NCBI GenBank assembly: GCA_035341665.1
Contig: DAOQVR010000011.1
Coordinates: 88,147 to 152,146 of the forward strand
Source: DAOQVR01 sp035341665
GTDB taxonomy: Bacteria > Chloroflexota > Anaerolineae > JAAYZQ01
Reading direction: 5' to 3'
Length of the DNA: 64,000 bases
Shown here: in pieces, positions 25,226 through 34,146 of the stretch
Layout: every line of letters starts with the position of its first letter
Numbering within the stretch: the first letter of the stretch is position 1
Translations under genes and position numbers: made by a program
The notes under the pieces: generated by a model
Database searches by the model: none
What the model saw: the letters and a program-made list of their open reading frames with translations, nothing else
What the model was told of the DNA's origin: nothing

Positions 25226-26329
25226 CTAGATCGTGAACTTGCCGTCCTTGGCGAAGAGCTGACCATCGACCCACACCTCGCCGCCCCGACGCAGGTCGCA
25301 GATCATGTCCCAGTGGATGGCCGACCGGTTCAGGCTGCCCGTTTCGGGGTAGCCGGTGCCGACGGCCATGTGTACGGTGCCGCCGATCTTTTCGTCGAAG
25401 AGGATGTTCTTGGTAAAGCGCTGCACGCCCTGGTTGGTGCCAAAAGCGAACTCGCCCAGGACCCGCGCCCCTTCGTCGGTGTCGAGCATCGTCAGCAGGT
25501 AGGCCTCATTCTTGGCGGCTGTGGCGCGTATGACCCGGCCGTTCTCAAACCAAAGCCGGACGTCCTCGACCTCGCGCCCGTCCTCACAGGCTGGGTAGCT
25601 GAAGCGCACGGTGCCGTTCACGGAGGTCTCGACGGGGCCGGTAAAGATCTCCCCGTCGGGGAAGTTCTCGTGCCCGTCGCAGTTCTCCCACGTCCGGCCC
25701 TTGACGGAAAGCGTCAGGTCGGTGTCGGGGCCGATCAGGTGGATCTGGTCTTTGGTGTTCAGCCAGTCGACCAACCTCTGCTGGTCGCGGGAGACGGCCT
25801 GCCAGCCGGCGATAGGGTCGGGCAGGTGCACCAGGGCGGCCCCATAGACAAAGTCCTCGAACTCGCTCAGGGACATCTCGGCATCCTGGGCAAAGGCGTT
25901 CGTCGGATAGGCCGTTCCGGTCCACTTTACTTCCTTCTTGGCCGCGCGCTCCAGGAAGCGCTGCATGAGCGGCCGCCGAGCCGCCCCGGCACGCGCCTGC
26001 TTGGCGGGGTCGACGCTGGTCAGGGCCTTGGTGTTCACCTCGGTCCAGACGCTGATGCGGGCGTCCGCATCCTCGATCAGCTGGCGCTCCACGTTGGGCA
26101 CGTAGTCGAGTTGGGCGTCGCTGGCGACCTTGTAAAAGATCTCTCCCAGTCCTTCCAAGCCGATGGTGGTATAGGGGTGGGCGCCGCGCTCCAGCACGCG
26201 CTTGTACACCTCCCGGATGAGGGGAGCCCCTTCGGGAGCGCCGCGTATGACCACCAGCTCGCCGGGCTGGACGTGCACGGAATAGTCCACCAGGATCCGC
26301 GCCATCGTTTCAACACGAGGATCTGCCAT
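25226..26329 (-). CDS. M29 family aminopeptidase
   Basis: A 367-residue metallo-aminopeptidase related to AmpS/AmpT/PepS, which act as cytoplasmic dimers with two metal ions. Expected ligands are seen in VNGTVRFSYPA (preceding Glu region), GEFAFGTNQG (Glu), GTVHMAVG (His) and SAIHWDMICD (His and Asp near residue 345). It is about 40 residues shorter than AmpS because of a reduced N-terminus. It is monocistronic with its own promoter, and its end faces the pbpC promoter region. Confidence 0.92.
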   Translation of the reverse strand: MADPRVETMARILVDYSVHVQPGELVVIRGAPEGAPLIREVYKRVLERGAHPYTTIGLEGLGEIFYKVASDAQLDYVPNVERQLIEDADARISVWTEVNTKALTSVDPAKQARAGAARRPLMQRFLERAAKKEVKWTGTAYPTNAFAQDAEMSLSEFEDFVYGAALVHLPDPIAGWQAVSRDQQRLVDWLNTKDQIHLIGPDTDLTLSVKGRTWENCDGHENFPDGEIFTGPVETSVNGTVRFSYPACEDGREVEDVRLWFENGRVIRATAAKNEAYLLTMLDTDEGARVLGEFAFGTNQGVQRFTKNILFDEKIGGTVHMAVGTGYPETGSLNRSAIHWDMICDLRRGGEVWVDGQLFAKDGKFTI

Positions 26330-26358
26330 GTCCCTTGCCTCCTGTCACGAATGGCGCG

Positions 26359-26387
26359 ATTCTAGCACCGGTGGGTGGGCGGGTCAA
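26359..26387 (-). promoter_or_regulatory. promoter of the M29 aminopeptidase gene
   Basis: Minus-strand TTGACC, 17 bp, TAGAAT with extended TGC. The start is near 26352. It is divergent from the next promoter, with 32 bp between the two -35 boxes. Confidence 0.85.
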
Positions 26388-26419
26388 GCGCCGCGCCGGC
26401 CTGCGGGTGAGGGGTGGCT

Positions 26420-26448
26420 TTGACTTTCGCCTTCTCCTCTGCTACAAT
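26420..26448 (+). promoter_or_regulatory. promoter of the LysM-PlsC-nucleotidyltransferase operon
   Basis: TTGACT, 17 bp, TACAAT with extended TGC. The start near 26455 excludes any protein start upstream of that point. Confidence 0.85.
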
Positions 26449-26481
26449 CCACGCTGCTGCTGGTGCCCCGGGCGCAGTGGC

Positions 26482-27567
26482 ATGGGTGGCGCGGAAAGGG
26501 ACAGACACAGGGTGATCCGACCGGCAGGGAAAGGGATATGGCGGACGGTGCTTGCCATCTGTATTGCTGCCTCTTGCGTCCTGTCGCTGGGCGGATGCGG
26601 GCAGATCCTGGCGCCGCCGACGCCGACCGGCCGGGCGGAGGTCCCTGCCACCTCCACCGCGACGCCGACGCCGGCGGCGACCCGCCGGGCCACGGCTACC
26701 CTGGTCCCGGCGACTCCCTCCAACACGCCCACGCCGACCGTAACGCCGACACCCATCATCTACACGATCAAGAAGGGCGATACCCTCCTCGAGGTTGCGC
26801 GTGCCTTTGGGCTGACGGTGAGCGAGCTCCAGGAGGTGAATGGCATTGAGGACCCGCGCCGCCTCTGGATCGGCCAGGAAATCCTGATACCACCCCGCGA
26901 GGCGGGCAGCGAGCCGACAGAAGTCCCGACGCCGACACCGGTGGCGCTGCGGATCGAAGGGCTGGCGTTTTATGCTACCCCGGCGGACAGCCTTTGGTGC
27001 CTGGGGGAGGTGGTCAACCTCTCGACCGAGCCGGCGGAGGAGGTCCAGGTCCGGGTCACTCTGCACAATGCCCAGGGTGAGCTGCTGGCGACCGGCGCGG
27101 CCTTTACCCAGCTGGACGTGCTGGCGGGGAGGGGGCGCTCCCCCTTCTCGATTCTCTTCACGGCACCGCCGTCCGACTTTGCGCAGTACCAGACCCAGGT
27201 CTTGAGCGGGGTCCGCTCTACGCACTTGGGGCCGCGCTATCCGAGCCTGGCCCTGTCCGACACGTCGGGCGGATGGCTGGCCGACGGAACGTACCAGGTC
27301 AAGGGCCGGGTGGAGAACACCGGGCAGTCCGAGGCGGAGAAGGTTGCCCTCATCGTCACCCTGTACGATGCAGGGGGCCATGTGGCGGGGGCCCGGAGCG
27401 TCGGCATCGATGCTGAGCTCTTTCTGCCGGGGGCGATTGCCCCTTTTGACATCACGCTGACCCCGTTGGGGGAAGTGGCGCGCTATTCCGTCGGGGTCCA
27501 GGGCTGGCGCGTGGACTATGCGGCGCCAGAGGTCACAGAGCAGCCGCCGGCCACGGCTCGGCCTTAG
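26482..27567 (+). CDS. LysM-domain lipoprotein
   Basis: A 361-residue exported lipoprotein with lipobox LGGC (Cys near residue 39). A Thr/Pro linker precedes one LysM repeat (about 91-136, YTIKKGDTLLEVARAFGL to IGQEILIP), which should bind peptidoglycan. A second Thr/Pro linker is followed by two beta-rich FxLYD-like domains (VVNLSTEPAEEVQVRVTL; GRVENTGQSEAEKVALIVTLYD). ATG 26482 lies after the predicted transcript start but has no clear ribosome site. GTG 26512 in the same frame is an alternative. Confidence 0.85.
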   Translation: MGGAERDRHRVIRPAGKGIWRTVLAICIAASCVLSLGGCGQILAPPTPTGRAEVPATSTATPTPAATRRATATLVPATPSNTPTPTVTPTPIIYTIKKGDTLLEVARAFGLTVSELQEVNGIEDPRRLWIGQEILIPPREAGSEPTEVPTPTPVALRIEGLAFYATPADSLWCLGEVVNLSTEPAEEVQVRVTLHNAQGELLATGAAFTQLDVLAGRGRSPFSILFTAPPSDFAQYQTQVLSGVRSTHLGPRYPSLALSDTSGGWLADGTYQVKGRVENTGQSEAEKVALIVTLYDAGGHVAGARSVGIDAELFLPGAIAPFDITLTPLGEVARYSVGVQGWRVDYAAPEVTEQPPATARP

Positions 27568-27679
27568 GCCGGGCTTGACTCGGGGACATACCAGGCATAC
27601 GGGGAGGGGGTGCAGGCGAGGATTGGCAGCAGGCACGACGGGAAGAGAGGATCCGGTCAGGCAATACCCGGTCGGGAAC

Positions 27680-28405
27680 GTGGGTTGGTACCGGGCCGTG
27701 CGCGCGGTGATTGCCACCCTGGTGCGGCTTCTGACGCGGTTCGAGGTCCATGGCCAGGAGTACATCCCCAATCAGGGGCCCTGCCTCTTTGTCACCAATC
27801 ACCTGCACTTGCTCGACTCGCCGATCATCATGACCGCCATCCCGTACCGGGTGTACGTGTTCGCCGGAGAGAAGTGGGAGAACCACCTCCTGTTTGGCCC
27901 CTTGATGCGCTCCCTGGATGCCATCTTTGTCGAGCGGGGCGAGGTGGACCGCAATGCCCTGCGCAAGGCACTGGCCGTGCTGGCGGGAAATGGATTCCTC
28001 GGCGTGGCGCCTGAGGGTACCCGCAGCAGGACCGGGGCGCTGCAGCAGGGCCACCGGGGACCGTCCTACATCGCGCTGCGGACCGGCGTGACGCTGGTGC
28101 CCCTGGCGGCAACAGGGGGACCGGAGGTATTCTCGGAGCTCAGGCGCCTGCGCCGGGCACGGGTACGGGTGGTGTTTGGCCAGCCTTTCCGTCCACCGGC
28201 CCTTGCCTCCGGCCAGAGGCCGAGCGTGCAGCAGCAGCACGAGCTGACCGACGAGATCATGTACCGCATCGCGGCGCTGCTGCCCGCCGAGTACCGGGGT
28301 GTGTACGGCGACCTGCCAGAGAAGAGGCCCGACCTGCTCGTGCCCGGCTCTGGCGGGCCCGAGTTCCTATCGACAAGGGGGGATCATGAATCGACGCAGG
28401 GGTAG
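27680..28405 (+). CDS. plsC: 1-acyl-sn-glycerol-3-phosphate acyltransferase (PlsC family)
   Basis: Makes phosphatidic acid by acylating lysophosphatidate at the membrane. It has 241 residues with the NHLHLLDS form of the H-x4-D motif (about 40) and the glycerophosphate motif PEGTRSR (about 117). The start is uncertain: GTG 27680 gives the typical short N-terminus (VGWYRAVRAVIATLVRLL), and longer in-frame forms would add a segment with no family counterpart. Its end overlaps the next gene by 20 bp. Confidence 0.85.
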   Translation: MGWYRAVRAVIATLVRLLTRFEVHGQEYIPNQGPCLFVTNHLHLLDSPIIMTAIPYRVYVFAGEKWENHLLFGPLMRSLDAIFVERGEVDRNALRKALAVLAGNGFLGVAPEGTRSRTGALQQGHRGPSYIALRTGVTLVPLAATGGPEVFSELRRLRRARVRVVFGQPFRPPALASGQRPSVQQQHELTDEIMYRIAALLPAEYRGVYGDLPEKRPDLLVPGSGGPEFLSTRGDHESTQG

Positions 28406-28796
28406 CCCCGGCTGGATCGTGGCCGGGCTTGGCTTGCTGCTCTGCATTTGCCTGCTTCCCTATCTGATCAGCAGCGTCTATTCGGTGACCAGCACGCTGT
28501 TCCAGGTAGATGCGGCCACGCGATGGCTGTGGGGGGATTGGCTGAGCACCCTCCTCAACCCGACCGGCACGGCCTACCGGCTCCTGGTCGAAGCGCCGGT
28601 CTGCTGCGGGGGGGCCATAGGCCTCCTGCTCGCCATCCTGGGAGGCTTGTGGCTTCTCAACGGGCGGGCGCAGGAGGAGCAGGCGCCCGACGAAGCGCTG
28701 GAGACGCTGGAAGAGGTGTGCGACACGGAATTGCCTCCGGAAGACGATTCGCCGGAAGAGCCGATCGTTCCGGACATTGACCGGGCAACCTGGTAG
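28386..28796 (+). CDS. small two-helix membrane protein
   Basis: 136 residues, with ATG 28386 after GGGGGGAT. A first hydrophobic helix (about 11-33) and a second (about 72-92) flank an extracytoplasmic loop. The last 40 residues are very acidic (ALETLEEVCD, PEDDSPEEP). It overlaps plsC by 20 bp and the nucleotidyltransferase gene by 1 bp. The family is not recognised. Confidence 0.8.
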   Translation: MNRRRGSPGWIVAGLGLLLCICLLPYLISSVYSVTSTLFQVDAATRWLWGDWLSTLLNPTGTAYRLLVEAPVCCGGAIGLLLAILGGLWLLNGRAQEEQAPDEALETLEEVCDTELPPEDDSPEEPIVPDIDRATW

Positions 28797-31399
28797 TGGG
28801 CCTGCAGTTAATCCTCACGCACGAGAATACCGATTTCGACGGCTTGGCTTCGCAGCTGGCGGCCTCCAAGCTCTACCCGGAGGCCGTCCCTGTGCTGCCG
28901 CGGCGGATGAATCGGAACCTGCGCGAGTTCCTGACCATGTACGGGGGGGAGCTGCCGTACGTCGGCTACGATGACCTGCCCCGCCGGCGGCCGGTGGATC
29001 GCGTCATTCTCGTGGACACCCAGACGCTGGTCACTCCTTCGGGCATGACCGGTGAGACACAGGTACACGTCATCGATCACCACCTCCTCGACCGCGCGCT
29101 GCCGGAGCAGTGGAGCTATTCTGGGGGGGAGTGTGGGGCCACCACAACTCTGCTGCTGGAGCGGATCATCGAGTCGGGCCTGGGGCTCACCCCGGTGGAA
29201 GCAACCCTGCTGGCGCTGGGCATCTACGAGGACACGGGCTCGCTCACCTATTCGGCTACCACGGTCCGCGACCTGCGCTGCGCGACCTGGCTGGTCGACC
29301 GAGGCGCCAACCTGGCCGTGGTCAGCGATTTCCTGCACCAGCCGCTGAGCGAGCAGCAGAGGCACCTCTACAATGCGCTGATGAGTGGGCTGGAGGCGCT
29401 GCAGCTCGCGGGTCACACGGTGGTGATTGCCACAGCCAGCGCTCGGGGCTATGTCGAGGAGATCTCAACCCTGGCGCAAAAGTTCCGCGATCTGTACGAC
29501 CCGGCAGGGCTGTTCCTCCTCGTGGACTTGGGCGACCACCTGCAGATGGTGGCCCGCTCCACCGACGATGCGATCGACGTCGGCCACGTAGCAAGGCAGA
29601 TGGGCGGAGGCGGGCACACGCGCGCCGCAGCTGCGCTCATCCGCGGCCCGACCCTACAGGCGGCGCGGGACCAGCTCCTGGGCCTCCTGAAAGGCGCCAT
29701 CCGCCCGACCGCCACCGTCGCACAGATCATGTCGCATGGCGTCCACACGCTCCCGGCCAGCACCACGGTGGAGCAGGCCGCCGAGGCCATGCAGAAGTAT
29801 GGCTTTGAGGGCTTCCCCGTCGTGGACGAGGAGGGACGCCTGGTGGGCATCCTGGCGCGCCGGGAGATCGATCGGGCGAGCAGGCTCCAGTTGGGTGACA
29901 AACCCATCAGCCAGTTCATGACGATGGGCCAGATCCAGGTGAGCCCGGACGATTCGGTGGAACACCTCCAGCAGCTGATGATCGGGTCCAAGGTGGGCCA
30001 GGTGCCGGTGGTGCGCGACGGGGATGTGATCGGCGTCGTCACCCGGACCGACGTGATCAAGCTCTGGACCTCCCCCTCCCGGACCCCGCGCCGCGACACG
30101 ATCGTGCAAAAGATGGAGGCCGTCCTGCCGGAGCCCTTGCTCGACCTGCTGCGCCGGACCAGCGACCTGGCCCAGGAGATGGGGTATCCCCTCTACGTCG
30201 TGGGCGGCTTTCCCCGCGACCTGCTGCTAGGCGAGGCGACCCTCGACACCGATCTCGTCGTCGAGGGGGATGCGACCAGGCTGGCGCGGCGGGTGGCAGA
30301 GAAGATAGGGGCACGCACGCGCAGCCACGCGCGGTTCGGCACCGCCAAGATCATCCTCGAAGGGCGCGAAAGCGAGTTCGGCGTGTCCTCAGTCGACCTG
30401 GCGACGGCCCGCCTCGAGTTCTATCCTCACTCGGCGGCGCTGCCCGAAGTGGAAGTCAGCTCTATCCGGGCCGACCTTCACCGGCGGGACTTTACCATCA
30501 ACACGCTGGCCATCCGCCTCGACTCTGGGCACTATGGGGAGCTGTTGGACTTTTACGGGGGAACGCAAGACATCAAGGACAAGTGGGTCCGCGTGCTGCA
30601 CAGCCTGAGCTTTGTCGAGGATCCGACGCGCATCCTGCGCGCCGCCCGCCTCGAGCAGAGGCTTGGCTTCCGGATCGAACCCCGCTCTGAAGAACTGATC
30701 GAGGCGGCACTGCCGATGCTCTCGCGGGTCTCTGGGGAGCGCATTCGCCACGAGCTGTACCTGATCTTGCAGGAGCAGGAGCCGGAGCGCGCCCTGGACA
30801 GGCTGGAGGGCCTGAAGGCGCTTCCGCTGATCCACCCCCGGCTGACCGGGCTGAGCGCGACCTGGGAGCGTTTTGCGGCTCTGCGGCAGGCAGTCGCCGA
30901 GGGACCGTGGCATGTGCCCAAGCGCCAGGGTGGGCGGCCGGCGGAGGGCCTCTACCTGGCGCTGATGACCTATCCCTTTACGGAAGAGGAGGTTGCGGCG
31001 CTCGACAGCCGGCTCAAGATCTTTCATGCCGACCTCATCCTCCTACACCAGGTGTCGGGCCTGCACAAGCACCTGGACGCCCTCGATCGCCCGGGCCTGT
31101 CGAACCACGAGATAGCGGCGCTGCTCAAGCAGTCGAGCAGCCCGGCGGTGCTGGTCCACTGGCTGTGTGCAGGCTCGGAGCGCGTCCGCGAGCGCCTCTG
31201 GCATCATGAGGCCCACCTGCGCCGGGTGCGCACGACGGTGGACGGTGCCTATCTGAAGAGCCTGGGGCTCAAGCCCTCGCCCCTCTTCCGCCGCCTCCTG
31301 CAGGCTGTGCGGGATGCGCGGCTGGACGGCAAGGTCACCACGGAAGAAGAGGAAAAGGCACTGATTGCGCGGCTCCTGGCGGAGAGCGGACGGGCGTGA
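28796..31399 (+). CDS. DHH-CBS-tRNA nucleotidyltransferase (A-adding type)
   Basis: An 867-residue fusion. Residues about 1-300 are a DHH/DHHA1 phosphoesterase (THENTDFDGLAS; VIDHHLLD near 97; GGGGHTRAAAA near 268). Two CBS domains follow (about 305-430). The C-terminal half is a class II poly(A) polymerase/CCA enzyme with GGFPRDLLLG, catalytic DTD, and RADLHRRDFTINTLA. Proteins of this layout are known to add A to tRNA 3' ends, with another enzyme adding CC. The CBS pair may sense adenylates. The start is a GTG overlapping the previous stop by one base. Confidence 0.93.
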   Translation: MGLQLILTHENTDFDGLASQLAASKLYPEAVPVLPRRMNRNLREFLTMYGGELPYVGYDDLPRRRPVDRVILVDTQTLVTPSGMTGETQVHVIDHHLLDRALPEQWSYSGGECGATTTLLLERIIESGLGLTPVEATLLALGIYEDTGSLTYSATTVRDLRCATWLVDRGANLAVVSDFLHQPLSEQQRHLYNALMSGLEALQLAGHTVVIATASARGYVEEISTLAQKFRDLYDPAGLFLLVDLGDHLQMVARSTDDAIDVGHVARQMGGGGHTRAAAALIRGPTLQAARDQLLGLLKGAIRPTATVAQIMSHGVHTLPASTTVEQAAEAMQKYGFEGFPVVDEEGRLVGILARREIDRASRLQLGDKPISQFMTMGQIQVSPDDSVEHLQQLMIGSKVGQVPVVRDGDVIGVVTRTDVIKLWTSPSRTPRRDTIVQKMEAVLPEPLLDLLRRTSDLAQEMGYPLYVVGGFPRDLLLGEATLDTDLVVEGDATRLARRVAEKIGARTRSHARFGTAKIILEGRESEFGVSSVDLATARLEFYPHSAALPEVEVSSIRADLHRRDFTINTLAIRLDSGHYGELLDFYGGTQDIKDKWVRVLHSLSFVEDPTRILRAARLEQRLGFRIEPRSEELIEAALPMLSRVSGERIRHELYLILQEQEPERALDRLEGLKALPLIHPRLTGLSATWERFAALRQAVAEGPWHVPKRQGGRPAEGLYLALMTYPFTEEEVAALDSRLKIFHADLILLHQVSGLHKHLDALDRPGLSNHEIAALLKQSSSPAVLVHWLCAGSERVRERLWHHEAHLRRVRTTVDGAYLKSLGLKPSPLFRRLLQAVRDARLDGKVTTEEEEKALIARLLAESGRA

Positions 31400-31992
31400 G
31401 CCCTTCAGAGCCTTGCCCGCCTCTGCGCATCACGGTGGTGGGCACGAGCGGATCGGGCAAGACGACCCTCGCGCGCCGGCTGGCAGGCCGGCTGGGCGTT
31501 CCCCACGTCGAGCTGGATGCGCTTCACTGGGGGCCGAATTGGACACCCGCCGAGACGGCGGTCTTTGCCGAGCGAACGGTCCAGGCCTTGAGCGGGGCTG
31601 CCTGGGTCACCGACGGCAACTACAGCAAGGTCCGGGACTTCGTTTGGCGCCGCGCCGCCACCCTGGTGTGGCTCGACTACTCGCTGCCCGTGATCCTCGG
31701 CCGCATGGTGTGGAGGACCGTGCGGCGCGTGGTGACCCGTGAGGAGCTGTGGAACCAGAACCGCGAGGAATTTGCCGCCTCGTTCCTCAGCCGGGAGTCG
31801 ATCATCCTATGGGCCCTCAAGACCTACCGCCGGAGGCGGCGCGAGTACCCTGTGCTCCTGGCCCACTCCGAGTACGCCCACCTGCGCGTGGTGCACCTCC
31901 GCTCGCCGCGGGAGGCGGAGCGCTGGCTGCAGAGCCTGCCCGCCGGAGAGGGCCTGGTCGAAGCGGAGCGCTCGCCCTCGGGGTCCCCATGA
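31396..31992 (+). CDS. adenylate-kinase-like P-loop protein
   Basis: 198 residues with Walker A GTSGSGKTT (about 17-25), then VELDALHWGPNW and TDGNYSKVRD. These match the small P-loop kinases annotated as topology modulation or FlaR-like proteins. The substrate is unknown. The start is a GTG in a GTGA overlap with the previous stop, and its own stop overlaps the next ATG (ATGA). Translation of three genes is thus linked. Confidence 0.85.
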   Translation: MSPSEPCPPLRITVVGTSGSGKTTLARRLAGRLGVPHVELDALHWGPNWTPAETAVFAERTVQALSGAAWVTDGNYSKVRDFVWRRAATLVWLDYSLPVILGRMVWRTVRRVVTREELWNQNREEFAASFLSRESIILWALKTYRRRRREYPVLLAHSEYAHLRVVHLRSPREAERWLQSLPAGEGLVEAERSPSGSP

Positions 31993-32459
31993 AAGTACAG
32001 ACGCACGCGATCCGTGCCCTCGATGCGCTGGGCCTCCCCTACCGGCTGGTCACGCAGTCGCACCAGACGCGGCACGTGGTGGACACGGCAGCCGAGCGGG
32101 GCACGCCCGTGGAGCGGGTGGCAAAGACCCTGCTGGTGCGGCGGCCCGACGGCAAGCACCTGATTGCCCTGGTGCGGGGCGACCAGCGCCTGAGCCTCAA
32201 GAAGCTGGCGCGCATCGCCGGCGTCAGGGTGCTCGAGATGGCTCCGCTGGACGACGTGCCACGCGTCACCGGTTACCAGGCCGGTGCGGTGTCCCCTTTC
32301 GGGCAGCGGCGCAGCGACCTCCCCTTCTACGTCGACCAACACATCCTGGAAGAGCCGGTGGTGGGCGTGAGCGCCGGCCGTCACGACGCCGGCATCGAGC
32401 TGGCGCCGGCCGACTTGGTCCGCGGGGTCAAGGGCCAAGTTGCCGACATAACCGAGTAG
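31989..32459 (+). CDS. ybaK: YbaK/EbsC-type aminoacyl-tRNA deacylase
   Basis: 156 residues in the YbaK/ProX family, which hydrolyses mischarged tRNA such as Cys-tRNA(Pro). The N-terminal MKVQTHAIRALDALGLPY, VAKTLLVRRPDGKHLIAL with the conserved Lys, GYQAGAVSPFG and the C-terminal VGVSAGRHDAGIEL are visible. The second tRNA quality-control enzyme in the window is dtd. It overlaps the preceding kinase gene by 4 bp and is followed after 7 bp by the ABC1 kinase gene. Confidence 0.9.
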   Translation: MKVQTHAIRALDALGLPYRLVTQSHQTRHVVDTAAERGTPVERVAKTLLVRRPDGKHLIALVRGDQRLSLKKLARIAGVRVLEMAPLDDVPRVTGYQAGAVSPFGQRRSDLPFYVDQHILEEPVVGVSAGRHDAGIELAPADLVRGVKGQVADITE

Positions 32460-32466
32460 GCAGCCC

Positions 32467-34140
32467 ATGAGTGCTTCTGAACCTCTGATGGACCGTTCCC
32501 GCTACCTGCGCGTCGTCCGCTTCTATGCCGGTGCCTTTGCCCAGCTGCTGGTCTGGGAGGTGATTCTCCGCCGCCTGCTGGGCAACCGCTTTGTCCAGCG
32601 CTCCGCCACCCGGCGCTGGCAGCGGCTGGCCCGGGGGTTCCGCGAGCTCGCGATCGACCTGGGCGGGGTGCTGATCAAGGCGGGGCAGTTCCTGAGCATC
32701 CGTGTGGACGTGCTGCCGCGCGCGGTGACGGACGAGCTAGCAGGGCTCCAGGACGCGGTGCCCCCCGAGAGCCCGGCCGACATCGTGGCTGTGATCGAGT
32801 CTGAGTACGGCCACCCGATCGAGCAGGTCTTCCGCCACTTTACTCCGCAGCCCCAGGCGGCGGCCTCGCTGGCGCAGGTGCACAAGGCGTGCCTCCTGTC
32901 GGGCGAGGAGGTGGTCGTCAAGGTACAGCGCCAGCGCATCGAGACCCTGGTCGAAACCGATCTGCGGGCCATGCAGACGGCGATTGGCTGGCTCAAGCGC
33001 TATCGCCCTGTCGCGCGCCGGGTCGATCTCGACCGCCTCTACGAGGAGTTCAGCCAGACCACGCGCAATGAGCTTGACTTTTGTGCGGAGGCGCGGAACA
33101 TCGAGCGCTTCACCGGCGACTTTCGGGGGGACGAGGGCGTGCGCGTGCCGCATGTGTATTCCGCTGCCTCGACGCGCCGCGTGCTGGTGATGGAGAACGT
33201 GGCGTCGATCAAGATCGACCACTTTGAGGCGCTCGAGGCTGCCGGCCTGGACCGAAAGGCGATCGCGCGCCGCCTCTTCGATGCCTACCTGAAGCAGTTC
33301 TTTCTGCACAACTTTGTCCACGCCGACCCGCACCCGGGCAATCTCTTCATCGAGCCGTTGGAGACCGTGCCGGGCAGGGAGCGCGGCTTCCGCCTGGTCT
33401 TTGTGGATTTTGGCATGGTCGCCACCGTACCCGAGCAGGTGCGCCGGCACCTGCACGACTTTTTGCTCGGCTTCGCCACGCGCGATGCCGCGCGGCTGGT
33501 GCGCGCCTACCAGGGAGCCGGCGTGCTCCTGCCCGGCGCGGACCTGGCCCGCATAGAGCAGGTTGAGGCCGAGATCATGGCGCGCTACGGCGGGCTGACC
33601 GTGAAACAGGTCCAGGGGATTGCGATCAACGAGTGGCACGGTCTCGCCCACGAGTACCGCGACCTCCTCTACGAGATGCCCTTCCAGATCCCGTCTGGGC
33701 TCCTCTTCGTCGGCCGGGCGCTGGCGATCCTCTTTGGCATGGCCACGGCGCTCGATCCCGACTTTGACCCCTGGAAGGCCATCGCCCCATTTGCCGCAGA
33801 GATGGCGGGTGGGGAGGCCAAGCGCGGCGTCCAGGATGTGTTGGGCGAAGTGGAGAAGCTCGTGCGCGTTGTCCTCTCCCTCCCGGGGCAGGCCGACCGT
33901 GTCCTGCACCAGGCCGCGCGCGGCGAGCTGTCGGTCCGCACGACGTGGGGCCCGGAGGCGCTCCGCTCGGCGCGCCGCGTGGAGGTGGCGGTTGACCGGC
34001 TGGCAGGCGCCGTGGTCTTTGGTGCCCTGCTGCTGGCAGGCACGGCTGCCTACCTGGCCGAGGGCGGGGGCGCCCTGAGCTATGCACTCCTGGGGGCCGC
34101 CGGCGCTGCCCTGCTGGTGACACTGGCACGCCGGAAGTGA
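32467..34140 (+). CDS. ABC1/UbiB family atypical kinase
   Basis: 557 residues. Hallmarks: KAGQFLSIR (KxGQ helix, about 77), the Ala-rich loop AAASLAQVH (about 135), ion-pair Lys in VVVKVQ, the HADPHPGNLF catalytic loop (about 285) and VDFGMV. Two hydrophobic helices at the C-terminus (about 515-555) anchor it in the membrane. UbiB proteins bind isoprenoid lipids and support quinone synthesis in other bacteria. No quinone gene is nearby, so the role here is open. Convergent with queA, 6 bp apart. Confidence 0.92.
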   Translation: MSASEPLMDRSRYLRVVRFYAGAFAQLLVWEVILRRLLGNRFVQRSATRRWQRLARGFRELAIDLGGVLIKAGQFLSIRVDVLPRAVTDELAGLQDAVPPESPADIVAVIESEYGHPIEQVFRHFTPQPQAAASLAQVHKACLLSGEEVVVKVQRQRIETLVETDLRAMQTAIGWLKRYRPVARRVDLDRLYEEFSQTTRNELDFCAEARNIERFTGDFRGDEGVRVPHVYSAASTRRVLVMENVASIKIDHFEALEAAGLDRKAIARRLFDAYLKQFFLHNFVHADPHPGNLFIEPLETVPGRERGFRLVFVDFGMVATVPEQVRRHLHDFLLGFATRDAARLVRAYQGAGVLLPGADLARIEQVEAEIMARYGGLTVKQVQGIAINEWHGLAHEYRDLLYEMPFQIPSGLLFVGRALAILFGMATALDPDFDPWKAIAPFAAEMAGGEAKRGVQDVLGEVEKLVRVVLSLPGQADRVLHQAARGELSVRTTWGPEALRSARRVEVAVDRLAGAVVFGALLLAGTAAYLAEGGGALSYALLGAAGAALLVTLARRK

Positions 34141-34146
34141 GGCCCC

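Noticed and set aside
26335..26481. Longer N-terminus for the LysM lipoprotein from 26335
   Set aside because: It would start upstream of the promoter at 26420-26448 and place the lipobox far from the N-terminus.
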